The translations under genes and the position numbers were made by a program. 64,000 nucleotides of DNA from Populus alba (taxonomy: Eukaryota > Streptophyta > Magnoliopsida > Malpighiales > Salicaceae), in NCBI RefSeq assembly GCF_005239225.2, contig NC_133301.1, positions 6,721,157 to 6,785,156 of the forward strand. Direction: 5' to 3'. Under the pieces are notes generated by a model. The model did no database searches and had not been told where the DNA came from. It saw only the letters and a program-made list of their open reading frames with translations. The stretch's first letter is position 1, and each line of letters begins with the position of its first letter. Below, in pieces: positions 1 through 11,019 of the stretch.

Positions 1-50
1 TTACTCTAAAATCTGAATTTCCTTGTTCAACCCTTTCTTGAATTGTATCA
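1..50 (-). mobile_element. Fragment of a gypsy LTR (LTR3-like), U3 end
   Basis: The segment ends in ATTGTATCA, the reverse complement of an LTR start (TGATACAAT). It matches the stretch at about 40190-40247, which is the same edge of a longer LTR3 copy. The rest of the element lies outside the window. The call rests on similarity within this window only. Confidence 0.6.
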
Positions 51-141
51 GTTTATTTGTTGTTTTTTTTTAAAAATTATTTTTGATATTATCAAACCCC
101 CTTTCATCTATGTTCATGAACATAAAACGAGGTTAGATACT

Positions 142-1739
142 TGATTAGTATTTAAAAGTGCATCTTTATCAAGGTTTTATATCATCATTTTGCACTTGAA
201 GTAGCAATAACTCCATAACTAAAGCATGTTTTATAATAACATACCTAATAATATAAGATATCTTTAATTTATAATAAATGTTCATCTTAAATGCTGGTCT
301 ATCACATAAATGAAAGGATTGATTGATGAGTTTAAGTATTGAAATTGAAAGGACAAAGAGAGGCCAAACTTAGAAAAGAGATGTTGGTGCAGTCCAAACT
401 GGAACACTGTTAGGTAATTGGGTCATATCTCGAGTTCTAGATGTCCAAATGACCTCATATTTTTGGATAGATTCGGTAAGACATAGGCCTAAAACTTTCA
501 TGTGGAGTCCAAGATTTAAAAAGGCCTTTTTCAAGTCCAAATTATAGCAACAACGAAGAAGTCTGAATCTGTCCTGCAGCCCAAACACTGTTCAGTGTTC
601 AGCCCATATCTCAAGTTCTAGAAGTCCAAATGACCTCAATTTTTTTTCCTGGAAAGATAAGATAATTTCCTATAACATTGATACGTACAGGTGGTTCCAG
701 TTCTGATGCTAGCAATGACTTTTTATTCAGACAAGAAGATAAGGATTTTCACCAAGTCAAGAGTTGGCCACCCACTCAACAATTAGTCATCAAATCAATA
801 GTTCCAAATTTTGGCCTATAAAAGGAGGAATTTGCCATGCATTTAGGAGCTTGGTTGTTCAGATCAAGAACTTGCTCTTGCTCTCTCTCTTTAGATATAT
901 AGTTTTGCTTTCATTAATATCTTGTTTATGTTTTTCATTTTCTTTCCTTTACTTAGTTAATTTGTGTCTTATTTATGTTCTTCTTTTGTTTATTTTTGTT
1001 TCATTTCTTCATTATGTTTAGCTAAGTTTATTATGTCAATGTGAAAAGGTTACACTAATGGTGTAAGAATAAGTATGGTGTAAACTCAACATGGACCTTA
1101 ATGTTTAATGTTAACATGTCTTATCTTTTTATCTTACTCATTTGTAATACCTTGCTTGTTAAATGATTAATCTAGATTTATGTTACATAACACTTGGTAC
1201 AACGAATGCTTGACACTCTCATAGCCCAACCGTATGGTATTACCTACACCTGTGCTATGAAAGGAACTTGATTTGTTGTTAACATAAGTTAGCATCATGA
1301 ATTCTTGACAATATTTTAAAGTTTGGTGTTATGTAAATAAGATAATTAATATGATCATGTTAATAATTTATAATGATCTATTAATGACAAATCATCCGAT
1401 TGGAACCTCATTTGTGTGTGGTTTCCAGTTGAGTAAAAAGAGTTTATATTATACTTGTTTGAAATACCATTAGTGGATCCTCTAACATTGATATTTATTT
1501 TTATAATTGTTTAATCCTTACATTAATCTTCCATCTTAAAGTTCTCATCTTCTTCTTCTTCTTCTTTTATTATTATTATTAGTATTATTATTGTTGTTAT
1601 TGTTGTTATTGTTGTTGTATTATTGTTATTTATAATTTATACAATTAACCTCCCTGTGGTTCGACCTTAGTCTTGCCGGTTATTTATTACTTCGACACTC
1701 CTGCACTTGGGAGAAAACTTCAATCTTTTGGTCGTGTCA
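142..1739 (+). mobile_element. Tat/Athila-type LTR, about 1.6 kb
   Basis: It starts TGATTAGTATTTAAAAGTGC, and the same start recurs at 18017 and 57697. It ends in a block containing GTCTTGCC..TTATTTATTACTTCGACACTCC..GCACTTGGGAGA and finishes GTGTCA. The same end block at 62590-62669 is followed by a degenerate tRNA-Asp-type primer site and a gag gene, which identifies this as an LTR of that lineage. No internal region follows here. I find no convincing 5-bp target duplication, so it may be an old solo LTR or a truncated copy. A simple TTA/TTG repeat lies at about 1552-1622. Confidence 0.75.
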
Positions 1740-2053
1740 AAAATACATATTCTTGAAACATGAATATCACAATAAGTATAGTAACACAAATATCTAATAA
1801 TTTAAAGAGGTAAATATGTATTTTTATTCTATTCACTTCTCCCTTTTTGTTTCCATTAGAACTCTTTTTTTTTTGGTAAGCTGACTTATGTATTAAAAGA
1901 AAATGATACAAAGAATATAATGGGCATACCCAAGATTTACAATGTGAACAGAAACGAAACCAACAAATGGCTACAGGCTAGCCACATAACAAAACAAAAA
2001 CTTAGACCAACTAGATATGCTAGGGGTACAAAAACAACCAGCTAAACATCAAA

Positions 2054-5000
2054 TTAAGAGTCCATGTTATTGACCCTCCAAAGTCTTTGGATACTTATGT
2101 TTTCATCTGTTTGTTGAACGTTCTTCATCAAAACAAGCTTATCACGAATGATAAATTTGATTTGATCAAAAACCAAATTCGAAGTTTTAGACACATCTGC
2201 AAAGATCCTTGCGTTCCGTTCTTGCCAGATACAATACACTGTAGCTGCGAAACCCAGTTGACGAGAAAAGTTAATGAAACTTTTGCCATGCCAAGTGACA
2301 GTGGCCCATCGAATCCATTCATCCAACCTTTTTGTCATTCTTGGAATGTCGCATCTGTCACAAACATTCCACCATAATGCTTTCGTATAGGAGCATTCAA
2401 AGAACAAGTGGTTGTGATCTTCATTGTTGCAAAGACAAAGTGAGCACCTATTGGGACCATGTATACCAAACCAATGAAGTCTATCCTGCGTTGAAAGTTT
2501 CCGTTGGATAGCCACCTATAGAAGAAATGCATGTCTTGGGACAGCATTCTTGAACCACACAATGCCATGCCAATCAACCATTTGATGATGAATTCTTAGT
2601 TGCTCCCACGCTACTTTGACCGAAAGACTCTGATTTGGCGAATCCAACCAAACAATCTCATTCTTTGTGCCCCTTAGGAGTAGAGGTGGAAGGAATAGCT
2701 TCTATAATGGGGTGCCAGCCAAGAGCATGAGTGATAGGAATTCTCTATTCTAAGTTATTAATCAGCACGTTAACTCTCGCGTTATGTTCCATACCTGAAT
2801 CATAGATGAATCTTTCACCGTAAGTATCAGCGAGCGGGCTGTGAGGATGCCAATTGTCAAACCATAAAGAGGTTGTCATTCTATCTCCGATGATGTGCTT
2901 CATCTTCGGCAATGCTAAGGATCTGAGCTTTAGAATCTTTCCCCAAGCCCAAGAGCAGCTTCTTGGCGCCTTGATTGTCCAGAAATTCCTACCTCGCAAG
3001 AGATTGGATCTGTTCCAAGTAGACCAGATTGAGCCATCCGAGTCATTGCACAAGTTCCAAATGTGTTTCAACAAGGCAATCTTGTTCCATTTTGTTATCC
3101 TTTTTATGCCTAGCCCCCCCTCCTTTTTTGGAAGACATACCTGATCCCAAGCCACTTTAGCCCTAGTAGTGCTCATATCTGAACCTGACCAAAGAAAGGA
3201 TCTCATAATTTGCTCAACATTTTTCACTACTTGCCCAGGTAATAGGAATAGAGATGCCCAATCAACCTGGATGGAGAATAAAACTGAGTTAATCAGTTGT
3301 ACTCGCCCTGTGAAATCAGTTAATCAGTGTTCTGCAGGTCCAATGTCGTACTTTAGTGGTAATTCGATCCACGAGGTCCTTACAATCAACAGCCTTTAGT
3401 CTGGACGAGATAAGAGGCACTCCCAAATATTTCATAGGAAGCTCCCCCTCTCTAAACCCAAGAATACTGATAATTTGTTCCCTTTCAGCACCTAACATAC
3501 TGCTCAAAAAGATGTCACTTTTGTTTGGATTTGGATATAGACCTTATACATCTTGAAACTCTATGAGTACATTTTTGATCATACTTCTCCTTTGCTGAAT
3601 ATCATCAAGTCGTCGGCAAAGCAAAGATGAGAAATTCTGTCCTTCTTGCATCTCCAGTGGAACTTGAAGTTTTAATTGGCACTCATACTGTAGAACAGCC
3701 CTGACAGGATTTCCATGCATAGGACAAACAAATATGGAGATATGGATCACCTTGTCTTAGCCCTCTCCCCCCTTGAAAGTAACCTGCAAGTTCACCGTTG
3801 ACGTTGATTGAGAATTGACATGATGGAACACAAACCATGATCCAATCAATGACTGTTCTAGGGAATCCCATTTTTATTAACGTAGCATCAACGAAATCCC
3901 ACCGAACTGAGTCATAAGCCTTCATCAGATCTACTTTCATGGCATAACGAGCTGGACCCGTAGATTTATGATAGCCTTTCATTAGCTCCTGAGACAAAAG
4001 AATATTGTCTCTTATTCTCTGTCCAGAGATAAAAGTTGTCTGATACGGACCTACTAAGGATGGCAAAACGACTTTCATTCTCCCAGCTAGAATCTTTGCG
4101 ATGCATTTGTATACTGTATTGCAGCAAGATATAGGACGAAAATCTGTCAACCTCGTAGGATTAACAACTTTAGGGATAAGGGAAATGGATGTAGCATTCA
4201 TTTCTTTAAGCATTCTACAAGTCTGAAAGAAGGAGCTAACAGCTTTCATTACATCTTCCCTCACTATATGCCACATTCTTTTGAAGAAACCTGCATTGAA
4301 TCCATCCGGACCAGGGGCTTTGTTGTTTTTCAAACTAAACATAGCATGCTTAATCTCCTTCCTTGTTACTTTTTGTGCTAGTACATGTTGTTGTGTCGAA
4401 GACAGTTTGCAGTTAATTGCCGATTGCATCACTTCCTCGTTCAAGACCCTAGGCATCTGTTTCACTCCCAACACACGCTGGAAGTATGCAATTACTTCTG
4501 ATTTGATTGCCTCATGTCCTTCAATGACTTCCCCATCCTCTCTTGTAATGGAGAGAAGCTTATTTCGATTCTGTCTTCCATTTATTGATTTGTGGAAGTA
4601 GCTAATATTCTGATCCCCCAAGCTAAGCCATTGTATCCTTGCCTTTTGTTTGAAAAAACTCTCTTCCGCCCTGACGGTAGAAGCATACTTACGAACAACA
4701 TCTCTTTCTCGCATGCGTAAAGTTGGATTCTCAGGCACTGTATGCAGCTCTTGTTGAGCCTTGTCCATTTGATCTTTTGCATCTTTGACTCTATCTGAAA
4801 TATTGGAGAAGTGAGTCTTATTGAAATGTTTAAGTTCTTGCTTTAGCTTCCTTAGTTTGCAACACAACTGATACATTGGACAACCCCCCGAATGTTGATC
4901 CCATATTTTCTTCACCAAGGGCATGAACTCATCATCATCCATCCACATATCGAAGAATCTGAACGGTTTCTTTATGTTCTGAACATTGCCAGTAACCTTT

Positions 5001-5692
5001 ACCACCATGGGAGAATGATCAGACATACCAGCAGGCAAGAATCTCGCTTCCAATAATGGGAAGTGCAGATTCCACTTCTCATTCACAAGTACTCTATCTA
5101 GCTTCCGCATAATCAGATTCTCAATACATTGGTTCGTCCATGTATAATGCATACCAGAATACCGAAGATCATCCACTTTCGCATCTCAAATACATGTTTC
5201 CAACCTGTCCATCTGGCCATCCCACGTAGTAGTCCCTCCTGACCTTTCTGACGGGTTGCAGATAGCATTAAAGTCACCCATAAGAATCCATAGGGTTAAC
5301 TCCCATTCAGCACTACGATTCACTATATCAGACCATAATATCTCACGTAAGGATGCATTATTGTCTCCATAAATGATTGAAGTATTAAAACAAATACTGG
5401 TAGCTAATATAGTGACAGAAACATGGATAGCCTGGTCTGACATACCGCAGACATCCACCTTCACCACATCAGCATTCCAACAAACCCAAATACAACCACG
5501 GGAAGAGAAATCATAATTGTACAAGAAGGACCAATTACGCAGAAGAAGATTAGAAATATTATCTTTATTCTTTTCTCTAACCCGAGTTTCAACCAAACCA
5601 AAAAAAACCATCCTCTCTTGATGGATTAGCCAACGCAATTCTGAATGCTTTATGGGGTCATTCAAACCTCTAACATTCCAACATCCAATCAT
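2054..5692 (-). pseudogene. LINE ORF2: endonuclease-reverse transcriptase, broken
   Basis: The endonuclease domain begins MIGCWNVRGLN near 5692 and contains LVETRV, IYGDNN and LMGDFNAI. The SDHSP motif lies near 5020. The RT contains NKAPGPDGF, SLIPKV, DFRPISCCN, KVDLMKAYDSV, GLRQGDP and the catalytic FADDL (about 3610-3630). The C-terminal zinc-binding domain (zf-RVT) reads CSLCLCNNEDHNHLFFEC and the frame ends NNMDS. Breaks include a TGA near 5185 where relatives probably have Arg (CGA to TGA), a frameshift just after GLRQGDP (about 3750), and further breaks near 3310-3320, 2745 and 2520. The protein would nick DNA and prime reverse transcription at the target, but this copy cannot make it. 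Confidence 0.92.
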
Positions 5693-6507
5693 TATAAGAA
5701 AATAGAGAGGAGTACAAACAACAACATAAAGGTTACCTTGACATGCACCCGCGGGGAACAGATTTCTTATTCTTCTTTGAACCTTTTTCTTTTTCTCCAT
5801 AGAGTCGCCAGTCTTAATAGCTGATTGATTAACAGTTTTCCCATCGGTGGAATTTGGAGTTTGTGGACTTGTCGGGATGAGTGACATCGGCTCCTTCTCA
5901 TTTTTTTCTCCATTTATATCACCTCCCATTGCTGCAACATCAACATTCAGCTCATGACTAATAGTAGAGAGAACCTGGTTCACGGTCGCACAAGCATCTC
6001 TATTGGAGACGACTAAACTTTGATCTAAACCAGTACATCTACCCCTTCCTCCTGCTCCATGTCTCTCAAAACACGAGGAGAGGTGGGAGTTTTGTCTTCA
6101 TGGCAAATAGCATTGCACATATCTGATGTCACATGATCATTACAATCAGATGTTGAGCAACCATTCTCATTCTCATTCTTATGCGCTTTTGGTGCACACG
6201 AACCATTCTCACCACTTACAGAACCCTTATTTCATTTAACAACTACCTGCCATTGAAACTGATTCTGTTTGTTATCCGCAGATTTAGAGATCACAGCTCC
6301 TACTTTCCTCACACCCTCTGCCACCACTGTAGGATGAGCAACTTTATTAGTAGTACAAATCGCTGTGGTGTGTCCAAAGATGTTGCAATTATTGCACCTT
6401 AACGGTATCCATTCATAATCAGCTGAGATTGTTACGTATACCCCATTTGGACAGTGAAGGTCGTATTCCTTAACCAGAGTCTTTGAAGCATCTATCTCAA
6501 CGCAAAC

Positions 6508-7241
6508 TGATGCGAACCTCGTGATCACGTGGTTACGCAACCCACAATCAAGATTGAGATCTGATCCCGGAAAGCCGAAACAGGTTTGATAGGAGTGCGA
6601 CACAATGGAAACCTGCCCCAAGGCACCAACACTATTGGAATGAGTAGAATGATGCCACGAAGCCAGTTAATCTTCGATAAGTCAGATTCAGTTCGTTCAA
6701 GAACTGAAGAATGCAAGAATCACTCTCACACGTTAAAACTGAAAAGTTCAGAATAATAATCATCAAAGCTGCCGAAATTTTGGCCTACATGAGTTTAAAT
6801 AGTTCTTGAAAAGTTAACCCTAATGGACCCTTTATGTGGACTTATATGAGGTCCACTCAAAACTGGCCCAAAACCCTAAAATGAAAAGCCCATAACCCTA
6901 AAAGGAAAAGCCCATAACTTAATCCAAACAAGCCTTGGATCCTAGCTTAAAACAAAGTATGAATTAAGCCCAAACAAGCCTTGGGTTGTAGCTAACAAAA
7001 TAAAATAAAGCCCTTATCTCATGGCCCAAATAAGGTTGTATTGGACTCCTCTTCCACATGGATAAGATGTACTAGGATCTCTTCTTGATACTCCAATGGA
7101 CCTTCCAATTCTGACTTGGTGGAAACCTTCAAAACCAATGCATTCAATGCGTCTTTCAATGTCTTTGTCTTGGACCGAGTCATTGGTCCATTTGGAACAT
7201 GTAATGGGTCCTTGCTGGTGTTTCTGGGCTGGTCCGCATCA
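6508..7241 (-). mobile_element. Solo LTR1a (734 bp) inserted in LINE ORF1
   Basis: The ends are TGATGCGAACC...GGTCCGCATCA, which on the minus strand is TGATGCGGACC...GGTTCGCATCA. The flanking 5-bp duplication is CAAAC (6503-6507 and 7242-7246). The length equals that of the 3' LTR of the gag-pol element at 35379-36112. On its sense strand the first ~220 bp encode the C-terminal module of the gypsy polyprotein (GPMTRSKTKTLKDALNALV, stop near 7019), because pol reads into the 3' LTR in this family. No internal sequence remains, so it arose by LTR-LTR recombination. Confidence 0.95.
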
Positions 7242-7693
7242 CAAACTCTTGCGTAGCTAAGCCTTTTACGCAACAATGTAGTACGATCAGCATGAAGGGG
7301 AACCCCAATAGCACTCGCTATACAACTCAGCCCCTTAATAGTCCAATACTCAAGAGGAACTGATACGATCCAGCCAAGGTCAAATTCGGATTTTGACGTA
7401 AAATGCGCAACTATCCAGTTTTACGAAAACATGTCAGGAGCCTCCACGTAAAATTTCAGCCCTAATGACTGACGATAAGGTTTGATAGACTGACGCAAAA
7501 ATGTTATGAATCAGACCTAATGAGACCCGAATTTGAAACCCAAAGCAAACGATATCCAATTGACCCCAAAATCAATATGTGTTGCGATTAGGGTCCCAGT
7601 AATAACAGAACAAAATTTGAGCTCATTCTGAGTTCATTTGATCAAATTTTCCTTTGTTTAGTTTTCTGCAGCAGAAACAAACAAATGACTTTT

Positions 7694-8138
7694 CTCGATT
7701 GGCCACTGTCTCTTGGCATGGAAAAAGTTTCGTCAACTTTTCTCGTAAACTGGGTTTCGCAGCTACAGTGTATTGTATCTGGCAAGAACGGAATGCAAGG
7801 ATCTTTGCAGATGTGTCTAAAGCTTTGAATTTGGTTTTTGATCAAATCGAATGTATCATTCGCGATAAGCTTGTTTTGATGAGGAATATTCAACAAACAG
7901 ATGAAAACATAAGGATCCAAAGACTTTGGAGGGTCAATAACATGGACTCTTAATTTGATGTTTAGCTGGTTGTTTTTGTACCCCTAGCATATCTAGTTGG
8001 TCCAAGTTTTGTTTTGTTGTGGCTAGCCTGTAGCCATTTGTTGGTTTTCGTTTCTGTCCTCATTGTAAATCTTGGGTATGCCCATTATATTCTTTGTATC
8101 ATTTTCTTTTAATACATAAGTCAGCTTACCAAAAAAAA
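7694..8138 (+). mobile_element. 5'-truncated LINE 3' end inside the LTR2 leader
   Basis: It encodes the last ~85 residues of LINE ORF2 on the plus strand (LATVSWHGKSFVNFS, YCIWQERNARIFADV, ending NNMDS), then the LINE 3' UTR and a poly(A). The duplication AAACAAACAAATGACTTTT (7675-7693, and overlapping the poly(A) from 8138) marks an endonuclease-primed insertion. It belongs to the same family as the LINE at 1865-10599. Confidence 0.92.
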
Positions 8139-8373
8139 AAACAAACAAATGACTTTTTCTTTGTTTTTTTTTTTCCTTTGTTTTAATGCAACTGATATAT
8201 TTTGTTCAGGAACGAAACGAGATAACTTTTTTTTTTTTTTATATGATATCAAATCAAGAGAAGAAGAAATTGGACACTAAGGAATTTTTTTTTTTTTTTT
8301 TTGCGGAAACAACAAGAAACGAAAATTTCAGAAGGATATAACCTGATTAATGGAGCCAAGCTCTGATACCAAA

Positions 8374-9385
8374 TGATGCAAACCTCGTGATCACGAGGTC
8401 ACGCAACCCACACGCAAAGACACCAATTCCCGGAAAAGCCAAGTAAATCAGGTTTGATAGAAGTGTGACACAAAGATAACTTGTACCTAGGCACCAGCAT
8501 TATTGGAAACGGAGACCCCCACCCAACAAATATTGATTTGCGAACGAGAAGTATAAGGATGACGCCACGAAGACAGTTGTTCTTCGATAAGTCGTTTTCA
8601 GTTCTTTAGAGAACCATGGAAGGGAGATTATCTCACCAACACACACACACAAAGTGCGGCAAACAAGAAGTTTTATTAATATGAATTGTCTTGTTACATG
8701 TCTGGTTTTGCCCTTATTTATAGTGACTGCAAACTAAAATAAACCCTAATGGACCCCTTATGTGGACTTATATGATGCCCACTTACAATTAAACCCAAAT
8801 AATATAAATATACCCTAAACTAAGAAGAAAATAACATTGAAATAAATAAATCCGAATTTAATATCCTAAATATGACAGGATCAGATTTGTAGCCCTTTAG
8901 AAGTCCTATATAAGCTAGGAGAATCAAATCTGAAGGTAGAATTAGTTCTGAAATCTTCTTTCCTTTTTGTAGCTAGGATGAATAAGGAATCCTTGCGAGA
9001 AAAGGATTCTGAAACATTTATGAATCCTTGCCACACTTGGAAACTATGTTGCAGCCCATTAAAGATCTTTGTAGAATTAGGAGATTCCCAAAATAAGCTG
9101 CCGCATTCTTTTAGGAAAAGAATCCCAGCCAAATAGGAAGTCCACAAGTCAAAAGGAAGTAAATAACAAAACCCGTACAGCCTCTGTTGACCCGTGTTTG
9201 GATGCCTTGCCGAACTCCAATTGACATGATATTTGAACCCAAGGTACGAAAACATGTCAGGAGCCTTCACGTAAAATTTCAGCCCGATCCAACGGTGGGA
9301 TTGAGAATTATGACTATTTCCGTAAAACTGGATAGTTGCGCATTTTACGTCAAAATCCGAATTTGACCTTGGCTGGATCGTATCA
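8374..9385 (-). mobile_element. LTR2, complete copy (1012 bp)
   Basis: It reads TGATACGATCCAGCC...CACGAGGTTTGCATCA on the minus strand. The sense strand has an open frame from the LTR start to about 8881 (TIQPRSNSDFDVKCA, HPNTGQQRLYGFCYLL, VWQGFINVSESFS). I read this as the polyprotein tail that would be used when the copy is a 3' LTR. A TATA-like CTATAAATAAGG and a following AATAAA lie in the U3/R part, as in the copy at 58978. Confidence 0.9.
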
Positions 9386-10255
9386 GGAACATTATACAGC
9401 CTAACCCATACTGGAACTCTGACCAAATCACCTTTCAAAAATTGCATGTTCGGTTGCCAACGTTTAAGCACCAAAGGTCTGTTTGCCATGTGACATGGGG
9501 CTATTTCCAGAACATTAATGGCGCAATCAACAGAATCAAAAGTGAAAAGGTAGAAACCATTATTCGAAGATAAAACTTCTAATAGACCATAGAAGCCCCA
9601 TATCCTTTTGGCAATCGAATTAACAACAGGATATGGTAATTTCTAACCCATATAAATGACCAGCTAGGGTGGATTTCCAAAGTTCACAGCCATCGTCAAA
9701 CACATCAAGTGGAGGAGCTACTGTTATACGACCATTTGTCATAGCGGGGGGTTCAAAATGCAGATTTCGAATTGGATTAAAATCAATGTTCTTCCTACCC
9801 TCCTTGACATCAACAACAGAACCCTTCAAAGCATTTAAAAAATTCAGTTTGGTCTTAAGGTTTAGTTGTTCTTGTTGCGGAGACCCTACTTTCAATTCAT
9901 CAACTTTAGAACCCAGCACATGATTCATTTCTGAAACAACATGAGGAGCCTGGAGAGTAGAGGATTTCTCTATGCTAGCTTTAGAATCAGCTTGATGGTC
10001 ACTAGGAAACTGAGAAATCTTCATATGATGACTATTCAACATATCTTTTAGCTCTAATCTTAAGGTATGTCCAGACTTAACTTCATTGTGTTGTTTAATG
10101 TTACAGCTAACCATTGGAACAGATTCCACACCAGAACATAGAGACATTATGGCAATAGACAAATACTAGAGAGAGCAAAGCTCTAATGAGAGATTATCAT
10201 GTTTATAGCTGGTAATGGAAATCCAGAAAGACAACCCACTGAAAAAGGTGCAGCT

Positions 10256-10545
10256 ACTCCCCTTATCTCAAAGAATTACGAGGCCAGTATCTCTCATTTC
10301 ATTGATTGAAACGATGATCCCTTCGGTCAAGATCTAGATCATGTTCTAATGGACAACATACTCAAATATGGTGACGATCCAACGGTGAACCAAAGAGATC
10401 GAGCTTCAACAACCTCAGAATTACGAGGCCTGTATCTCACAATTCATTGATTGGAATGATGATCCGTTCGGTCAAGATGTAGAGCATGTTCTGACGGACA
10501 ACATACTAAAAAATGGTGACAATCCAACTATGAACCAAAGAGATC
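10256..10545 (-). repeat. Two tandem 145-bp units in the LINE 5' UTR
   Basis: Two imperfect copies lie at about 10256-10400 and 10401-10545. Both contain AGAATTACGAGGCC, CATTGATTG, GGTCAAGAT and GAACCAAAGAGATC at a constant offset of 145 bp. They sit between the 5' end of the LINE (10599) and the start of ORF1. Tandem 5' UTR monomers carry promoter activity in some L1 families. A promoter role here is inference. Confidence 0.85.
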
Positions 10546-10615
10546 ATAGACAATACAGATTAGAGAGAGAGAGGGAGAGAGAGGGAGAGTCCAGAAACCG
10601 TTTCCATTAGAACTC

Positions 10616-11019
10616 CTTCTCATTCATCTAATAAAACTGTTTCATCTTTCATTTCGAAATTCCATTCAAGATTCCATAAAAATCAACCATAATTGTTTCA
10701 CCCAACACATTACTAATACCATTTTCATTGGTATCATCATCACCCTATTCGCATTAACATATGGAGATCCCTTTCCCAAGACCCTAACATACACTAAATA
10801 TACACTAGTTAATACACGTGATCCTCTTACCCGGGATCATAACATATACTAAATGTATGCTAGTCGATACATGGTGATCCCCTTACCTGCGATCATAACA
10901 TATACTAAATGTATGCTAGTCGATACATGGTGATCCCCTTACCTGAGATCCTAACATACACTAAATGTATGCTAGTCAAAACACGTCTTACACTCCTCAT
11001 ATTTTCTTTGTTAGTGGTA
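10616..11019. repeat. Intergenic spacer with a 56-bp minisatellite (10763-10985)
   Basis: Four tandem units start at 10763, 10819, 10875 and 10931. The core is TGATCCCCTTACC, AACATATACTAAATGTATG and CTAGTCGATACATGG. Units 2-4 are very similar and unit 1 is diverged. I see no gene in this spacer. Confidence 0.9.

Larger units (their letters stand above)
7361..9385 (-). mobile_element. Rearranged LTR2 element: LTR, primer site, partial leader, inverted LTR end
   Basis: The 5-bp duplication GGAAC flanks it (7356-7360 and 9386-9390). The right side is a complete minus-strand LTR2 (8374-9385). Leftward come the primer site (8360-8371, complement of TGGTATCAGAGC) and a leader. There is no gag-pol and no normal 3' LTR. 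Instead the left edge (7361 to about 7425) is the LTR start in plus orientation, followed by about 37 bp of LTR in minus orientation. Both outer ends are therefore LTR starts (TGATACGATCC and its complement). A LINE 3' fragment is nested at 7694-8138. Confidence 0.85.
5693..10162 (-). pseudogene. LINE ORF1: DUF4283/zinc-knuckle RNA-binding protein, split by two insertions
   Basis: The N-terminal part (9620-10162) begins MSIAIMSLCSG. The segment at 9388-9489 has MANRPLVLKRWQPN and VPVWVRLYNVP, typical of DUF4283 in plant LINE ORF1. The frame stops at the LTR edge and resumes at 7355 with LEYWTIKGLSCIASAIG and KRLSYARVC. It stops again at 7241 and resumes at 6507 with VEIDASK, YEWIPLRCNNCNIFGHTTAIC (zinc knuckle). 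Removing both insertions together with one copy of each 5-bp duplication rejoins the frame exactly. Downstream it carries an in-frame TGA near 6232 and later stops and a frameshift. Its tail merges into the ORF2 frame, so the exact C-terminus is uncertain. Confidence 0.88.
1865..10599 (-). mobile_element. Full-length L1-type LINE, interrupted by two LTR insertions
   Basis: The element is bounded by a perfect 16-bp target duplication GTTTCCATTAGAACTC (1849-1864 and 10600-10615). A 10-base poly(T), the minus-strand poly(A) tail, lies at 1865-1874. Removing the solo LTR at 6508-7241 and the LTR element at 7361-9385 leaves about 6 kb, normal for a plant L1. In order on the minus strand it has a 5' UTR with a tandem repeat, ORF1 (DUF4283-like RNA-binding domain plus a zinc knuckle), and ORF2 (endonuclease, reverse transcriptase, zf-RVT). 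Stops and frameshifts make it inactive. Close relatives of its 3' end have jumped to 7694, 24401 and 27553. Confidence 0.93.

Noticed and set aside
142..1739. Solo Tat-type LTR with target duplication
   Set aside because: Flanks ATACT and AAAAT do not match, so I keep the LTR call but not the solo-insertion claim.
10763..10985. CRISPR-like array
   Set aside because: Units are contiguous 56-bp tandem copies without unique spacers. It is a minisatellite.
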